Shown: one piece after another, positions 46,454-56,240 of the stretch
How the letters are laid out: each line of letters begins with the position of its first letter
How positions within the stretch are numbered: the first letter of the stretch is position 1
NCBI GenBank assembly: GCA_020637815.1
Contig: JACKJS010000001.1
Location: forward strand, 744,001-808,000
Direction of reading: 5' to 3'
Length of the DNA stretch: 64,000 nucleotides
DNA from: Hyphomicrobiaceae bacterium
GTDB lineage: Bacteria; Pseudomonadota; Alphaproteobacteria; Rhizobiales; Methyloligellaceae
The notes under the pieces: model-generated
The model's input: the letters and a program-made list of their open reading frames with translations, nothing else
What the model was told of the DNA's origin: nothing
The model's database searches: none
Program-made: the position numbers and the translations under genes

Positions 46454-46471
46454 GTATCAGCTGTGTGACAC
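46454..46471 (-). promoter_or_regulatory. Possible PHO box upstream of plcP
   Basis: On the minus strand GTGTCAC (complement of 46465-46471), 4 bp, CTGATAC (complement of 46454-46460). The consensus is two CTGTCAT repeats with a 4-bp spacer; matches are 5 of 7 and 4 of 7. The position, about 60 bp before the chosen start, is suitable. This is a weak match read by eye. Confidence 0.3.
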
Positions 46472-46512
46472 CCGCCGTCGCCTGCGCACGAACCGAAATT
46501 GGTGGACTGGGA

Positions 46513-47385
46513 ATGCACGAGACCGGCCTTCGCGAACGCCTCGAGACCGCTCTAGGCGCGCGCGTCGAGCGCCTCGCGCCGCTGTCCGTGGGGTTTGGTT
46601 TGACTGGCGCCGTGGCGACACTCAACGACGGGCGCCACGTCGCGGTCAAAGCGCGGACGCGCGAATCGGCGGAGCGAGCCGGTCTCGACATTGAGGGTGC
46701 CATGCTCGCCGATCTAGCGCGTCTTTCGGCGCTGCCGGTTCCGCACGTCTACGTGGCCGAGCCCGACCTTTTGGTCATGAACTTCATCGACAATGACGGC
46801 GGCGCAATCACACCGGCGGAGGAACGAGACGCCGCGCGCCTGCTCGCGCAACTCCACGCTGTGCCGCGCCCTTCGTTCGGGTATGAGCGCGATACGCTGA
46901 TCGGACCCCTCGATCAGCCAAATCCGCGAACGGACGCTTGGGTGCCCTTCTTCCGCGACCAGCGGCTCCTCTTGATGGCACGCGCGGCGTGGGAGGAAGG
47001 CCGACTTCCGCTGTCCCTCTATAAGCGGATCGAACGGCTCGCCGACATGCTCGGCACGTATCTCAGCGAACCGCCCTACCCGAGCCTGCTCCATGGCGAC
47101 CTCTGGACCGGCAATGTGCTGGTCAAGAACGACCGCATCGCCGGTTTCGTCGACCCGGCGATCTATCACGGGCACCCGGAAATCGAGCTTGCCTTCACCA
47201 CGATGTTCGGCACGTTTGGCAACGCGTTCTTCGACGCCTACGAGGAGATCCTGCCGCTCGAGCCGGGTTTCCACGAGGTGCGCCGGGACATCTACAATCT
47301 CTACCCGACACTCGTGCATGTCCGATTGTTCGGAGGGTCATACGTCGCGGCCGTGGAGCGGACCTTGGTCAAGCTCGGGCTCTAA
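46513..47385 (+). CDS. Fructosamine kinase family protein
   Basis: 290 residues, aminoglycoside-phosphotransferase-like fold. LHGDLWTGNVLV (catalytic Asp and Asn, about 193) and GFVDPAIYHGHPEIELAF (metal Asp, about 212-229) fit the fructosamine/ketosamine-3-kinase family, which phosphorylates Amadori products so they decay. The start at 46513 (ATG with a nearby GGTGG) is chosen; a GTG at 46465 is in frame upstream. It diverges from plcP. Confidence 0.85.
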   Translation: MHETGLRERLETALGARVERLAPLSVGFGLTGAVATLNDGRHVAVKARTRESAERAGLDIEGAMLADLARLSALPVPHVYVAEPDLLVMNFIDNDGGAITPAEERDAARLLAQLHAVPRPSFGYERDTLIGPLDQPNPRTDAWVPFFRDQRLLLMARAAWEEGRLPLSLYKRIERLADMLGTYLSEPPYPSLLHGDLWTGNVLVKNDRIAGFVDPAIYHGHPEIELAFTTMFGTFGNAFFDAYEEILPLEPGFHEVRRDIYNLYPTLVHVRLFGGSYVAAVERTLVKLGL

Positions 47386-47413
47386 AGCGAAGCGCGGTCG
47401 TCGTAACGACCCC

Positions 47414-47448
47414 AAAAAAAGAACCGGCCCGGACTAAGCCGGGCCGGT
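47414..47448 (-). terminator. Minus-strand intrinsic terminator
   Basis: A perfect 10-bp stem (47423-47432 with 47439-47448, ACCGGCCCGG/CCGGGCCGGT, loop of six). On the minus strand it is followed by TTCTTTTTTT (complement of 47413-47422). On the plus strand only CTTCCC follows, so it serves a leftward transcript. Confidence 0.85.
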
Positions 47449-47460
47449 CTTCCCTGCGAA

Positions 47461-47506
47461 CGAGTCGAAAGCTGAAGGCCAAAGGCCTCAAAGAGGTTTC
47501 GACTCG
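47461..47506 (-). other. Structured 3' element with mutually exclusive hairpins
   Basis: A perfect 10-bp closing stem (CGAGTCGAAA at 47461-47470, TTTCGACTCG at 47497-47506) encloses two inner hairpins that share bases: GGCC-AAA-GGCC (47477-47487) and CCTC-AAA-GAGG (47486-47496). Only one can form at a time. It lies just upstream of the minus-strand terminator and overlaps the stop codon of the small ORF. Confidence 0.6.
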
Positions 47507-47739
47507 CCCCCCCATTTTGTTCCTGAGCCGTCGCTCAATTCGGTCGCCTGTCGCGGATTTTTTTCCGCTTCTTGCTTCTTCGGGAGAAGAAGGCCCCCCA
47601 GCCCGTCCCCCGTGATGTGATGCAAAGCTATCGCAGGGCACTGGCCTCCTTCAACAAAGCGGAAGGGCCGAAACGCACTTCCTGTTGCGGGTGTTGCGGA
47701 AATGCATAACTGGCCGCTCCACGTTTGATAGGCATCCAT
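47488..47739 (-). CDS. Possible small protein, 83 residues, unknown
   Basis: An open frame whose second half (HHITGDGLGGLLLPKKQEAE and GGESKPL at the end) looks gene-like in composition and codon use. The ATG at 47739 (MDAYQTWSGQL) has no ribosome site, so the true start may be a later non-ATG codon; AAGGAGG occurs inside the frame. The stop falls within the structured element before the terminator. No family was recognised. Confidence 0.35.
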   Translation of the reverse strand: MDAYQTWSGQLCISATPATGSAFRPFRFVEGGQCPAIALHHITGDGLGGLLLPKKQEAEKNPRQATELSDGSGTKWGGESKPL

Positions 47740-48041
47740 ATTATGGTTGCAAAACAATGTGTTATATTGCGCTCGCGATGAACGTCGCAGTGCTCATTCG
47801 CCCCATCGACGCTCACCACGCGGCTTGGCATCGGCTCTCCAGCGCTGAATCTTTGGGTTACGATGTGGCATATGCGCAACGGCACACTACGAGACGGCCA
47901 CAGACGGCTTCCGCGCCACTCCCGAAAGCTCCCCAGGCGTCGAATCGAAAACCGTACTGGGCCTGCCAAGAATTTCACAGAACCGCCGTTGCGCCGCTGA
48001 CAGCCATGTGCATCATGCGGCAAACATTCGCGGGGGAGACC

Positions 48042-48887
48042 ATGAAACTCGTACGTTTTGGTGACTTTGGGCAGGAGAAGCCGGGCATTCTGGATGCCGA
48101 AGGCAAGATTCGCGACCTATCCGGAACGATTGGCGATATCGCCGGAGACGTGCTGAGTCCCGAAGGCCTGCAACGGCTTCGAGACATCGACCCTCAGTCC
48201 TTGCCGGCCGTAGACGGCAGCCCCCGCCTTGGTGAACCGATCGGCGGTGTCTCGAAATTCTTCGGCATCGGCCTCAATTACCGCGACCACGCGGAGGAAA
48301 CCGGTCTGCCGATCCCGGAGGTTCCGATCGTGTTCGTCAAGGCAACGTCCTGCATTTCGGGTCCGAACGACCCGGTGCTGGCGCCGGCCGACTTCAAGCG
48401 CATGGACTATGAAGTCGAGCTCGGCTTCGTTATCGGCAGCCCGGCCAAGCGCGTCTCCGTCGAGAACGCGCTCGACTATGTCGCGGGCTATTGCATCGGT
48501 AACGACGTCTCCGAGCGCAGCCTCCAGAAAGGCGGCCCCGGCGAATGGATCAAGGCCAAGAGCTACGATAGTTTTGGCCCGTTGGGTCCGTGGCTTGTCA
48601 CCACGGACGAGATCCCAGATCCGCAAAATCTCGAACTCACCATGGATCTCAATGGCGAGCGCATGCAGACGGGAAACACCTCGACCATGATCTTTCCTGT
48701 GGCCGAACTCGTCAGCTATATCAGCAAATACATGACGCTCATGCCCGGCGACGTTGTCATCACCGGAACGCCGCCCGGCGTCGGCATGGCCCGCAATCCG
48801 CGCGTATTCCTGAAAGCCGGAGATGAGATGGTGCTGCGCGTCGCGGGGCTCGGCGAGCAACGCACGACGGTTGTCGCCGAAAGCTAG
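48042..48887 (+). CDS. Fumarylacetoacetate hydrolase family protein
   Basis: 281 residues. The FAH C-terminal catalytic domain (about 70-280) has IGLNYRDHAEETG and YEVELGFVIG with metal-binding Glu residues, and ITGTPPGVGMARNP near the end. Members hydrolyse or isomerise 2-oxo or fumarylpyruvate-type acids in catabolism; the substrate here is unknown. GGGGGAG lies 5 bp before the ATG at 48042; the frame extends far upstream without conserved sequence. Its stop overlaps that of thiD by 4 bp. Confidence 0.88.
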   Translation: MKLVRFGDFGQEKPGILDAEGKIRDLSGTIGDIAGDVLSPEGLQRLRDIDPQSLPAVDGSPRLGEPIGGVSKFFGIGLNYRDHAEETGLPIPEVPIVFVKATSCISGPNDPVLAPADFKRMDYEVELGFVIGSPAKRVSVENALDYVAGYCIGNDVSERSLQKGGPGEWIKAKSYDSFGPLGPWLVTTDEIPDPQNLELTMDLNGERMQTGNTSTMIFPVAELVSYISKYMTLMPGDVVITGTPPGVGMARNPRVFLKAGDEMVLRVAGLGEQRTTVVAES

Positions 48888-49723
48888 GCGTCCGTTCGCC
48901 CCTCTTCAGGCGCGGGCCACATCGCGTGGAAATGATGGACGGGCCCGCGTCCCTGCCCGATCTGTATCTCGTCGGCGGCGATGATCGCCGCGGTGACATA
49001 CATCTTGGCAAGCTTCACGGCCCTCTCCAAGCTCTCACCCTTGGCGAGTTCGGCGGCGACTGCGGCGGACAGCGTGCATCCGGTGCCGTGTGTGTTCGCG
49101 GTGTCGTGACGCGGTGCCTCGATCCGTTGAATGCCATCCCCGCCGGCGAAAATGTCGAGCGCCGTTTCCGCCATGGACTCTCCGCCGGTCAACAGGACAG
49201 CGTCCGGGCCAAGGGCCAGCAGTCGCTCGGCCCTCCCCTCCAGCATCTGTTCGCGGCTTTCCATTGGCTCGCCGAGCAAGGCCGCGCCCTCGGCGAGGTT
49301 GGGCGTGACGAGTGTCGCGCGCGGTACGAGCTTCTCGCGCAACAGGCCGACCGCATCTTCATCGAGCAAAAGATCGCCGCTCGTCGCTACCATCACCGGA
49401 TCGAGCACGATCGGCACGTCCGGAAAGTCGTCCAGGCCTGTGGCGACCGCCTCGACAATCTCGCCGGTTGCCAGCATGCCGATCTTGATCGCCCCGACCG
49501 ACAGATCGCACGCGACCGCGCGCATCTGTGCGAGGACGAATTCGGGCGGAACCGCCATCACCTCGTCGACGCCGCGTGTATTCTGGGCCGTGAGCGCCGT
49601 AATGACACTCGCGCCGTAAACGCCGAGCGCGGAGAAGGTCTTGATGTCGGCCTGAATTCCCGCGCCGCCCGATGAGTCCGAGCCGGCCACGGTGAGCGCA
49701 ATCGCGGTCCTATCTCTCTTCAT
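48884..49723 (-). CDS. thiD: Hydroxymethylpyrimidine/phosphomethylpyrimidine kinase
   Basis: A 279-residue ribokinase-fold enzyme phosphorylating HMP and HMP-P in thiamine synthesis. N-terminal TVAGSDSSGGAGIQADIKTF (substrate site), AIKIGMLATGE, and the anion-hole motif THGTGCTLSAAVAAELAKG (about 213-231) are complete. No other thiamine gene or TPP riboswitch is seen next to it. It is convergent with the FAH-family gene, overlapping by 4 bp. Confidence 0.95.
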   Translation of the reverse strand: MKRDRTAIALTVAGSDSSGGAGIQADIKTFSALGVYGASVITALTAQNTRGVDEVMAVPPEFVLAQMRAVACDLSVGAIKIGMLATGEIVEAVATGLDDFPDVPIVLDPVMVATSGDLLLDEDAVGLLREKLVPRATLVTPNLAEGAALLGEPMESREQMLEGRAERLLALGPDAVLLTGGESMAETALDIFAGGDGIQRIEAPRHDTANTHGTGCTLSAAVAAELAKGESLERAVKLAKMYVTAAIIAADEIQIGQGRGPVHHFHAMWPAPEEGRTDA

Positions 49724-49798
49724 GAGTGACCACTAACTACCGCCGGCCGCCAAGGGCAAGCATCCAATTCCGGCAAGCGCCGTAGATGCTCCGGCCTA

Positions 49799-50533
49799 TC
49801 AACCGATTGTCGCCAGGGACGGGAACGCTTGAAGGATCCAGCTCGCGATCAGCGTCATCGAGTCCGTGAGGAACAAAATGCCGGTCAGCACGAGGAAGCC
49901 GCCGAGGATCTTCTCGACCGCTCCCAGATGCTTCCGGAACCGCTGTAAGGCGCTCATGAACGGTCTCACGGCCACCGCGGCTAGAATGAAGGGAATGCCC
50001 AGCCCCAGAGAATAGACGAGAAGCAGGCTCACGCCCTTGCTGACAGTGTCTTCGCCGGCCGCGACCGCGAGGATCGCCCCGAGAACCGGCCCGATGCAGG
50101 GTGTCCATCCAAAGGCAAAGGCAAGACCGATGAGATACGCGCCGAACAGACCGGCGGGACGCGTGTCGGCGTGATAGCGCGCCTCGCGGTGGAGGATCGG
50201 GATGTGAATCACGCCCAGGAAATGAAGTCCGGCGATGATGATCACGATGCCGGCGATCTTGGACAGGAGCGGCAGGTTCGCCACCACGGTCTGCCCGAGC
50301 ACGGTCGCGGTGGCCCCAAGGATCACGAAGACCGTGGTGAAGCCCAGCACGAAGGCGATCGAGGACAGCACCACCGTTTGGTAGACGTGAGACGGCGTCT
50401 CGTCCTCGCCCGTGAGCTGGTCGAAGGTCGTCCCGCCGAGGAAGCACAGATAAGGCGGGACGAGCGGCAGAACGCATGGGCTGAGAAAACTCAGGAAGCC
50501 TGCCAAGAGCGCGCCGAGATAGGTGATATCCAT
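49799..50533 (-). CDS. ccdA: Cytochrome c biogenesis protein CcdA
   Basis: A 244-residue inner-membrane protein with six predicted helices. The two redox cysteines lie in LSPCVLPLVPP (about 18-28) and FGWTPCIGPVLG (about 140-151). It carries electrons from cytosolic thioredoxin to periplasmic thiol proteins for cytochrome c maturation. It begins 9 bp after the gph stop, so it may be the last gene of the Calvin operon transcript, though functionally unrelated. Confidence 0.92.
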   Translation of the reverse strand: MDITYLGALLAGFLSFLSPCVLPLVPPYLCFLGGTTFDQLTGEDETPSHVYQTVVLSSIAFVLGFTTVFVILGATATVLGQTVVANLPLLSKIAGIVIIIAGLHFLGVIHIPILHREARYHADTRPAGLFGAYLIGLAFAFGWTPCIGPVLGAILAVAAGEDTVSKGVSLLLVYSLGLGIPFILAAVAVRPFMSALQRFRKHLGAVEKILGGFLVLTGILFLTDSMTLIASWILQAFPSLATIG

Positions 50534-50542
50534 GTGGCTGTG

Positions 50543-51232
50543 CTAGTCCGCTTCAACGGCGAGAGCAAGGCCGCCCACCAACTCGTGAAGATCGTTGATC
50601 ACCGCATCCGCCCCGAGAGAAGCGACGGGGATCGACGAGTACCCATAGCTGACCAGAACGGTTGCCTTGAGTCCGGCCGCCCGCGCAGTCTTCACGTCCG
50701 TCTCGCTGTCGCCGACCATGATCGTGTTTTCCGGCCGCGCGCCGAGTCCGTTGACAAGATTGAGAAGCTGGGCGGGATCGGGCTTGCGCGGAAAGCCGCT
50801 ATTCGCACCGCATACAGCCACGAAGAACGTCTCGATGCCAAGCCCCCGTACGACGTCACGCGCGATCGGCTCGTGCTTATTGGTGAGAATGGCACTGCCG
50901 ATCCCGGCCCGCCCGAGCGCGGCCAGCATCTCGCGCGCGCCGGGATAGAGGCGCGAGCGTTCGCAAGGCTGCGCCGCGTAATGTTCCAAGAGCCGGCGAT
51001 AGGCCTCGTCACGCGTCTTCCCATCCAGCACCGCGTCGTGCCGGGCAAACCCGCGCTCAAGCACTTTCGCAAGTCCGTTGCCCACCATGCCACGCACTAC
51101 ATCCTCGGCGTGCGGGGCCAAGCCGAACTCGGATAGCGTGCGATTGAGCGCCACGGTCATGTCGCCTACCGTGTCGGCGAGCGTGCCGTCGAGATCGAAG
51201 ACCACGGCACCGCAGGATCGCAAACTATCCAT
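50543..51232 (-). CDS. gph: Phosphoglycolate phosphatase
   Basis: A 229-residue HAD hydrolase with the nucleophile motif VFDLDGTLADT, motif II ILTNKHEP, and motif IV MVGDSETDVKTA. It dephosphorylates 2-phosphoglycolate, the product of RuBisCO oxygenation. Its ATG shares one base with the rpe stop (TGATG), indicating tight coupling to the Calvin genes (the cbbZ position). Confidence 0.93.
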   Translation of the reverse strand: MDSLRSCGAVVFDLDGTLADTVGDMTVALNRTLSEFGLAPHAEDVVRGMVGNGLAKVLERGFARHDAVLDGKTRDEAYRRLLEHYAAQPCERSRLYPGAREMLAALGRAGIGSAILTNKHEPIARDVVRGLGIETFFVAVCGANSGFPRKPDPAQLLNLVNGLGARPENTIMVGDSETDVKTARAAGLKATVLVSYGYSSIPVASLGADAVINDLHELVGGLALAVEAD

Positions 51233-51906
51233 CAGCGGGCGGCACATCCGGCGGTCGCCGCCTCCCGGATCGCGGCGATGTTCTTGGCGTAGTCGCCGCC
51301 TTTGAACACGGCCGATCCGGCCACCAAGGCATTGGCGCCCGCTGCGGTCACGAGGCCCGCCGTATCGGCGTTGACGCCGCCGTCGACCTCCAGATGGATG
51401 GGCCGGTCGCCAATCATCCTCCGGATCGCGCGAACCTTCTCGACCTGCACCGGGATGAAGGTTTGTCCGCCGAAGCCCGGATTGACCGTCATCACGAGAA
51501 CGAGGTCGACTTTATCGAGCACATATTCGATGGCGCTCTCGGGCGTCGAGGGCGTGAGGCTCACGCCCGCCTTCTTGCCTAGGCTCCGGATATGCTGCAG
51601 GGACCGGTCGAGATGAGGCCCGGCCTCCGCATGCACCGTGATGATGTCCGAGCCCGCCTTTGCGAAAGCTTCCAGATACGGATCGCATGGCGCGATCATC
51701 AGATGCGTGTCGAACACTTTGTCCGAATGCGGACGGAGTGCCGCGACGACATCCGGGCCGAAGGTGATGTTCGGTACGAAGTGCCCGTCCATCACGTCGA
51801 GATGGACCCAGTCGCAGCCGTCGCGGTCAATCGCGCGCACCTCATCGCCGAGCTTGGCGAAGTCGGCGGAAAGGATCGACGGCGCGATGACGATATCGTT
51901 CGGCAT
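51232..51906 (-). CDS. rpe: Ribulose-phosphate 3-epimerase
   Basis: A 224-residue TIM-barrel enzyme interconverting ribulose 5-phosphate and xylulose 5-phosphate. Motifs are [31 protein letters not shown] (metal His/Asp), TVNPGFGGQ and LEVDGGVN. The ATG at 51906 lies 1 bp after the pgk stop; the frame continues upstream inside pgk. Part of the Calvin-cycle operon. Confidence 0.96.
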   Translation of the reverse strand: MPNDIVIAPSILSADFAKLGDEVRAIDRDGCDWVHLDVMDGHFVPNITFGPDVVAALRPHSDKVFDTHLMIAPCDPYLEAFAKAGSDIITVHAEAGPHLDRSLQHIRSLGKKAGVSLTPSTPESAIEYVLDKVDLVLVMTVNPGFGGQTFIPVQVEKVRAIRRMIGDRPIHLEVDGGVNADTAGLVTAAGANALVAGSAVFKGGDYAKNIAAIREAATAGCAAR

Positions 51907-51907
51907 G

Positions 51908-53146
51908 TCAGGCGACCGTTGCCCCCGCGGCAACCTTGGCACCCGCGAGAGCCGCGACGCCGGGCAATTGCTTTCCGGCGAGCCATTCGAGGAAGGCGCC
52001 GCCCGCCGTCGAGATATAGGTAAAGTCGCCGGCAACGCCTGCCATGTTGAGCGCGCGCACCGTGTCGCCCCCGCCAGCGACGGAGATCAGAGTGCCGGCT
52101 CTCGATTGTTTGGCGGCCTCGCGGGCAAGAGCGTAAGTCCCTTCCCCGAAAGGCGCGATCTCGAATGCGCCGAGTGGTCCGTTCCACAGGATCGTACGGG
52201 TGTTCGCGAGTTTGTCCTTCAACCTCGCGATGCTCGCCGGCCCCTGATCGAGTGCCCCCGCATCGGAGGGAATCTCGTTCACGCCGCATACGGAGGTTTC
52301 GACCCCCTCGGCGAGCTCGTTCGCCACCACGACATCGACCGGCAGAACGATCTCGCAGCCGGACGCCTTCGCCTTTTCGGTGATCTCCTTGACGGTCGAT
52401 ACGAAGTCCGGTTCGTGGAGCGACTTGGCCACGTCGATCCCTTGCGCGAAGAGGAACGTGTTGGCCATGCCGCCACCGACGACGATCATGTCCATCCGCT
52501 GTGCGAGGTTCGTGAGCACATCGATCTTGGTGGATACTTTCGCGCCGCCGACCACGGCCATCACGGGGCGTTTCGGATCTTCCAGCGCCGCGCTCAGGGC
52601 CTCGATCTCCGCCATCATCGCCATCCCCGCATAGGCCGGCATGAGATGGGCAATCGCCTCGACCGAGGCATGGGCGCGATGCGCGCAGGAAAACGCATCG
52701 TCCACATAGATATCGCCAAGCGCCGCCAGCTGCTTGGCAAACGCGGTGTCGTTCTTCGTTTCGCCGGCGTGGTAGCGAAGGTTCTCCAGCAGCGCCACGT
52801 CGCCGTCCTTGAGCGAGGCGACGCCTGCTTCAACCTCTGGCCCGATGCAGTCGTCGAGGAAGAGCACCTTCGCGCCAAGCAACTCTTCCAACTTGACCGC
52901 GACCGGCCTCAGCGAGGTGTCTGGAGAGCGTTCGCCCTTCGGCCGTCCGAAATGGGAGAGCAGAACGACCTTCGCGCCGTTCTTGCGCAGCGCCTCGATC
53001 GTCGGAAGCACGCGTTCGATGCGCGTCGCATCGGCCACGGCGCCCGCTTCGACGGGGACATTGAGATCGGCACGGACGAGAACGCGTTTGCCTTTCACAT
53101 CGAGCCCATCGACGGTCTCGATGCTGGCAAGATCTATATCGGCCAT
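51908..53146 (-). CDS. pgk: Phosphoglycerate kinase
   Basis: 412 residues, slightly longer than usual. N-terminal [17 protein letters not shown], the [19 protein letters not shown] region and the C-terminal hinge [13 protein letters not shown] are present. It phosphorylates 3-phosphoglycerate in the Calvin cycle and makes ATP in glycolysis. ATG 53146 has GGGGAA about 7 bp upstream. It lies 14 bp downstream of gap. Confidence 0.97.
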   Translation of the reverse strand: MADIDLASIETVDGLDVKGKRVLVRADLNVPVEAGAVADATRIERVLPTIEALRKNGAKVVLLSHFGRPKGERSPDTSLRPVAVKLEELLGAKVLFLDDCIGPEVEAGVASLKDGDVALLENLRYHAGETKNDTAFAKQLAALGDIYVDDAFSCAHRAHASVEAIAHLMPAYAGMAMMAEIEALSAALEDPKRPVMAVVGGAKVSTKIDVLTNLAQRMDMIVVGGGMANTFLFAQGIDVAKSLHEPDFVSTVKEITEKAKASGCEIVLPVDVVVANELAEGVETSVCGVNEIPSDAGALDQGPASIARLKDKLANTRTILWNGPLGAFEIAPFGEGTYALAREAAKQSRAGTLISVAGGGDTVRALNMAGVAGDFTYISTAGGAFLEWLAGKQLPGVAALAGAKVAAGATVA

Positions 53147-53160
53147 GCCGTTCCCCGATG

Positions 53161-54174
53161 TCATAGCAGGCGGCCCATCGCGACGGCGGTATCGCTCATC
53201 CGGTTGGAGAAGCCCCACTCATTGTCGTACCAGGCGACGACGCGGCAGAACGTGCCTTCGATGACCTGCGTCCCGGTCAAGTCGAAAACCGAGCTGAGAG
53301 GGTCGTGATTGAAGTCTGAGGAGACGAGCGGCTTGTCGTTGATGCCCATTACGCCGAGGAGCGGCGGCTTGGATGCGGCCTCGACGAGCGCGTCGTTGAT
53401 CTCGGCTTCGGTCGTCTTGCGCGACGCCTCGAAGGTCAGATCGACCAGGCTGACATTGGGCACCGGCACGCGGATCGAAGCGCCATCGAGCTTGCCTTGC
53501 AGCTCCGGCAGCACGAGCCCGACGGCCTTGGCGGCACCCGTCGAGGTCGGGATCAAATTGGACGCGCTGGCGCGGGCCCGGCGCGGATCGGAGTGGAGTG
53601 TGTCCACGGTGCGCTGATCGCCGGTATAGGCATGGATCGTGGTCATGTAGCCGCGCTCGATGCCGACGGTCTTGTGTAGGATCTCGGCGACGGGCGCCAG
53701 GCAGTTGGTCGTGCAAGAGGCATTCGACACGACGACATCGGCGTCGGTGAGCTTGCTGTCGTTGACGCCGTACACCACCGTGAGATCGGCACCCGAACAC
53801 GGCGCCGAAACGAGAACGCGCTTGGCGCCCGCACTCAGATGCTGCGCCGCCGCTTCCCTCTTTGTGAAGCGGCCTGTGCATTCCATGACGATGTCCACAC
53901 CAAGCTCGCCCCAGGGCAGCTTTTCCGGATCGGGTTCCGACAGAACGGCGACGTCCTTGCCGTTCACGCGAAGATTGGTGCCATCCACGGCGATCTCGCC
54001 CGGAAACCTTCCGTGAACGGTGTCGAACTCGAGCAGCAGCGCGTTCATATCCGCCGAGCCGAGATCGTTGATGGCGACGAATTCGAGATCGTCGCGGCCT
54101 GCTTCCATGTACGCCCGGAACGTCAGCCGGCCGATACGGCCAAATCCATTAATGGCAACGCGTGGTGTAGCCAT
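53161..54174 (-). CDS. gap: Glyceraldehyde-3-phosphate dehydrogenase, type I
   Basis: 337 residues. NAD-binding [14 protein letters not shown] (8-21), catalytic Cys in [13 protein letters not shown] (about 150) and the C-terminal [12 protein letters not shown] (about 317-328). A GGAGG ribosome site lies 2 bp before the ATG region (GGGAGGAC). It sits between tkt and pgk; in this operon it probably works in the reducing (Calvin) direction, but coenzyme preference cannot be read safely. Confidence 0.97.
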   Translation of the reverse strand: MATPRVAINGFGRIGRLTFRAYMEAGRDDLEFVAINDLGSADMNALLLEFDTVHGRFPGEIAVDGTNLRVNGKDVAVLSEPDPEKLPWGELGVDIVMECTGRFTKREAAAQHLSAGAKRVLVSAPCSGADLTVVYGVNDSKLTDADVVVSNASCTTNCLAPVAEILHKTVGIERGYMTTIHAYTGDQRTVDTLHSDPRRARASASNLIPTSTGAAKAVGLVLPELQGKLDGASIRVPVPNVSLVDLTFEASRKTTEAEINDALVEAASKPPLLGVMGINDKPLVSSDFNHDPLSSVFDLTGTQVIEGTFCRVVAWYDNEWGFSNRMSDTAVAMGRLL

Positions 54175-54203
54175 GTCCTCCCTACCCTTTATGCGAATAT
54201 GTC

Positions 54204-56201
54204 TTAACCGAGCAGCCCACGCGCCGCGGCCACGACGGCCTCGGGCGTGATGCCAAAATGCTTATAGAGATCCTGGGCCGGAGCGGAAGCGCCGAATCCG
54301 CGCATTCCCACAAAGGCTCCCTTCGGGCCGAGCCATTTCTGCCAGCCAAACTCGATGGCGGCCTCCACCGCGACGCGGGGACCAGATCCCAGCACAGCTT
54401 CGCGGTAGTCCGCATCCTGCGCGTCGAACAGCTCCCAGCAGGGCATTGACACGACGGCGGCTTTGATGCCTTCGCCGCTTAAGGCCTTGGCGGCATCCAC
54501 CGCCAGCGACACTTCCGATCCCGTCGCGAGCAAGGTGACGTCGCGGCCGCCGTCGGGCTCGACTAGGACATAAGCGCCTTTGGCCGAGAGATTTTCGGCC
54601 GTGGCCCCAGTTCTCAGCAACGGCAGGCCCTGACGCGTCAAAGACAGGATCGCCGGCGTATCCTTCGATGTCAGCGCGATGTCCCAGCACTCGGCGCATT
54701 CGACCGAGTCCGCTGGCCGCATCACGTTCAGATTGGGGATCGCCCGGAGCGCCGCCAATTGCTCGACCGGCTGATGGGTCGGGCCATCCTCGCCGAGGCC
54801 GATGGAATCGTGGGTCATCACGTAGACGACGCGCTGCTCCATCAGTGCCGAAAGCCGGATCGACGGGCGGCAATAGTCGGAAAAAACCAGGAACGTGCCC
54901 GCATAGGGGACGATCCCGCCATGGAGCGCCATGCCGTTCATGGCCGCCGCCATGGCATGCTCGCGCACGCCGTAGTGAATGTAGTTTCCTGAAAAGTCCC
55001 CAGCTTTCACGGCGTTATGCTGCTTGGTCAACGTGCCGACCGACCCAGTGAGGTCGGCCGAACCGCCGATCAAGCCGGGCACCACGGGGACTAGACGTTC
55101 CAGAACCTTCTGCGAGGACTGGCGCGTTGCAAGCTTCGCTCCCTCCGCCACGAAGTCCGCCTTGACCCCTGCAACGACCTTGGTGATGGCTGCCGCGACA
55201 TCTGCATCGACGGGATCGACCAGGCGGTCGCGCGCGGCTTTGTCCAACTTGCCCGCCGCCGCGCTCCAGCGATCGAAAGCGGCCCCGTTCCTTTCGCCCG
55301 CCTTGCGCCATTCGGCGAGGATGTGGTCCGGGACGACAAAGGGGGCGTGGTGCCAGCCAAGGGTCTCGCGCGCCGCGGCAATCTCCTCCTCGCCGAGTGG
55401 CGCGCCATGGGTCGACGACGATCCTTGCTTGTTGGGCGCGCCGTAGCCGATCACGGTGCGGCAAGCGATGAGGGACGGCCGATCGGAGACGTTGCGCGCG
55501 TTCTCGATCGCCAGCGCCACGGCCTCCGGATCGTGACCGTCGACAGCGGCCGTATGCCAGCCGGACGCCGCGAAGCGCTGGAGCTGATCGTCGGTGACGG
55601 CAAGGTCCGTCGGCCCATCGATCGAAATCTGGTTGTCGTCGAACAGGACAATGAGCCGGCCAAGCTTCAGGTGTCCTGCGAAGGAAATGGCCTCCTGGCT
55701 TATTCCTTCCATGAGACAGCCGTCGCCCGCCAGGCAATAGGTGAAATGGCTGACAATGTCGTCGCCATAGCGCTCGTTCTGAAGCCGCTCCGCCAGGGCC
55801 ATGCCAACGGCGTTGCCGATCCCCTGCCCCAGCGGACCCGTTGTCGTCTCGATCCCCGGCGCATGGCCATATTCCGGATGCCCCGCCGTTCGGGCACCGA
55901 GCTGGCGGAAACGCTCGATCTCGCCGATATCCATGTCCGGATAGCCGGTGAGATAGAGCAGCGCGTAGAGGAGCATCGAGCCGTGGCCGGCCGAAAGCAC
56001 GAACCGGTCCCGGTCCGGCCACTCCGGATGGGCGGCGTCGAATTTTAGGAAGCGCCTGAACAGAACCGTCGCCACGTCGGCCATGCCCATGGGCATGCCG
56101 GGGTGGCCGGAATTGGCCTTCTGCACGGCGTCCATTGCGAGCGCACGGATCGCATTCGCCATATCCTGATGTGTTACGTCCGCCAAAGCCTGATCCTGCA
56201 T
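54204..56201 (-). CDS. tkt: Transketolase
   Basis: A 665-residue TPP-dependent enzyme moving two-carbon units among sugar phosphates. [19 protein letters not shown], the TPP motif [13 protein letters not shown] (about 155-167) and [20 protein letters not shown] (about 470-489) are intact. GGGAG lies 8 bp before ATG 56201. It is in the operon between prk and gap and would regenerate ribulose bisphosphate. Confidence 0.97.
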   Translation of the reverse strand: MQDQALADVTHQDMANAIRALAMDAVQKANSGHPGMPMGMADVATVLFRRFLKFDAAHPEWPDRDRFVLSAGHGSMLLYALLYLTGYPDMDIGEIERFRQLGARTAGHPEYGHAPGIETTTGPLGQGIGNAVGMALAERLQNERYGDDIVSHFTYCLAGDGCLMEGISQEAISFAGHLKLGRLIVLFDDNQISIDGPTDLAVTDDQLQRFAASGWHTAAVDGHDPEAVALAIENARNVSDRPSLIACRTVIGYGAPNKQGSSSTHGAPLGEEEIAAARETLGWHHAPFVVPDHILAEWRKAGERNGAAFDRWSAAAGKLDKAARDRLVDPVDADVAAAITKVVAGVKADFVAEGAKLATRQSSQKVLERLVPVVPGLIGGSADLTGSVGTLTKQHNAVKAGDFSGNYIHYGVREHAMAAAMNGMALHGGIVPYAGTFLVFSDYCRPSIRLSALMEQRVVYVMTHDSIGLGEDGPTHQPVEQLAALRAIPNLNVMRPADSVECAECWDIALTSKDTPAILSLTRQGLPLLRTGATAENLSAKGAYVLVEPDGGRDVTLLATGSEVSLAVDAAKALSGEGIKAAVVSMPCWELFDAQDADYREAVLGSGPRVAVEAAIEFGWQKWLGPKGAFVGMRGFGASAPAQDLYKHFGITPEAVVAAARGLLG

Positions 56202-56240
56202 CGATGGCTCCCAGCCTCGTGTTGTCCCCGAGCGTAACGC

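Larger units (their letters stand above)
47386..48041. other. 656-bp stretch with a minus-strand terminator and possible small ORF
   Basis: Between two plus-strand genes, yet the only terminator here points left, implying a minus-strand transcript from within the gap. The left part holds that terminator, a 46-bp structured element and a possible small ORF (separate entries). The right part (47760-48030) shows only antisense-like frames without credible starts. Confidence 0.6.

Noticed and set aside
47628..48023. A 131-residue minus-strand frame opposite the region before the FAH-family gene
   Set aside because: No ribosome site, Arg/Ser-rich composition and overlap with the better candidate ORF in another frame.
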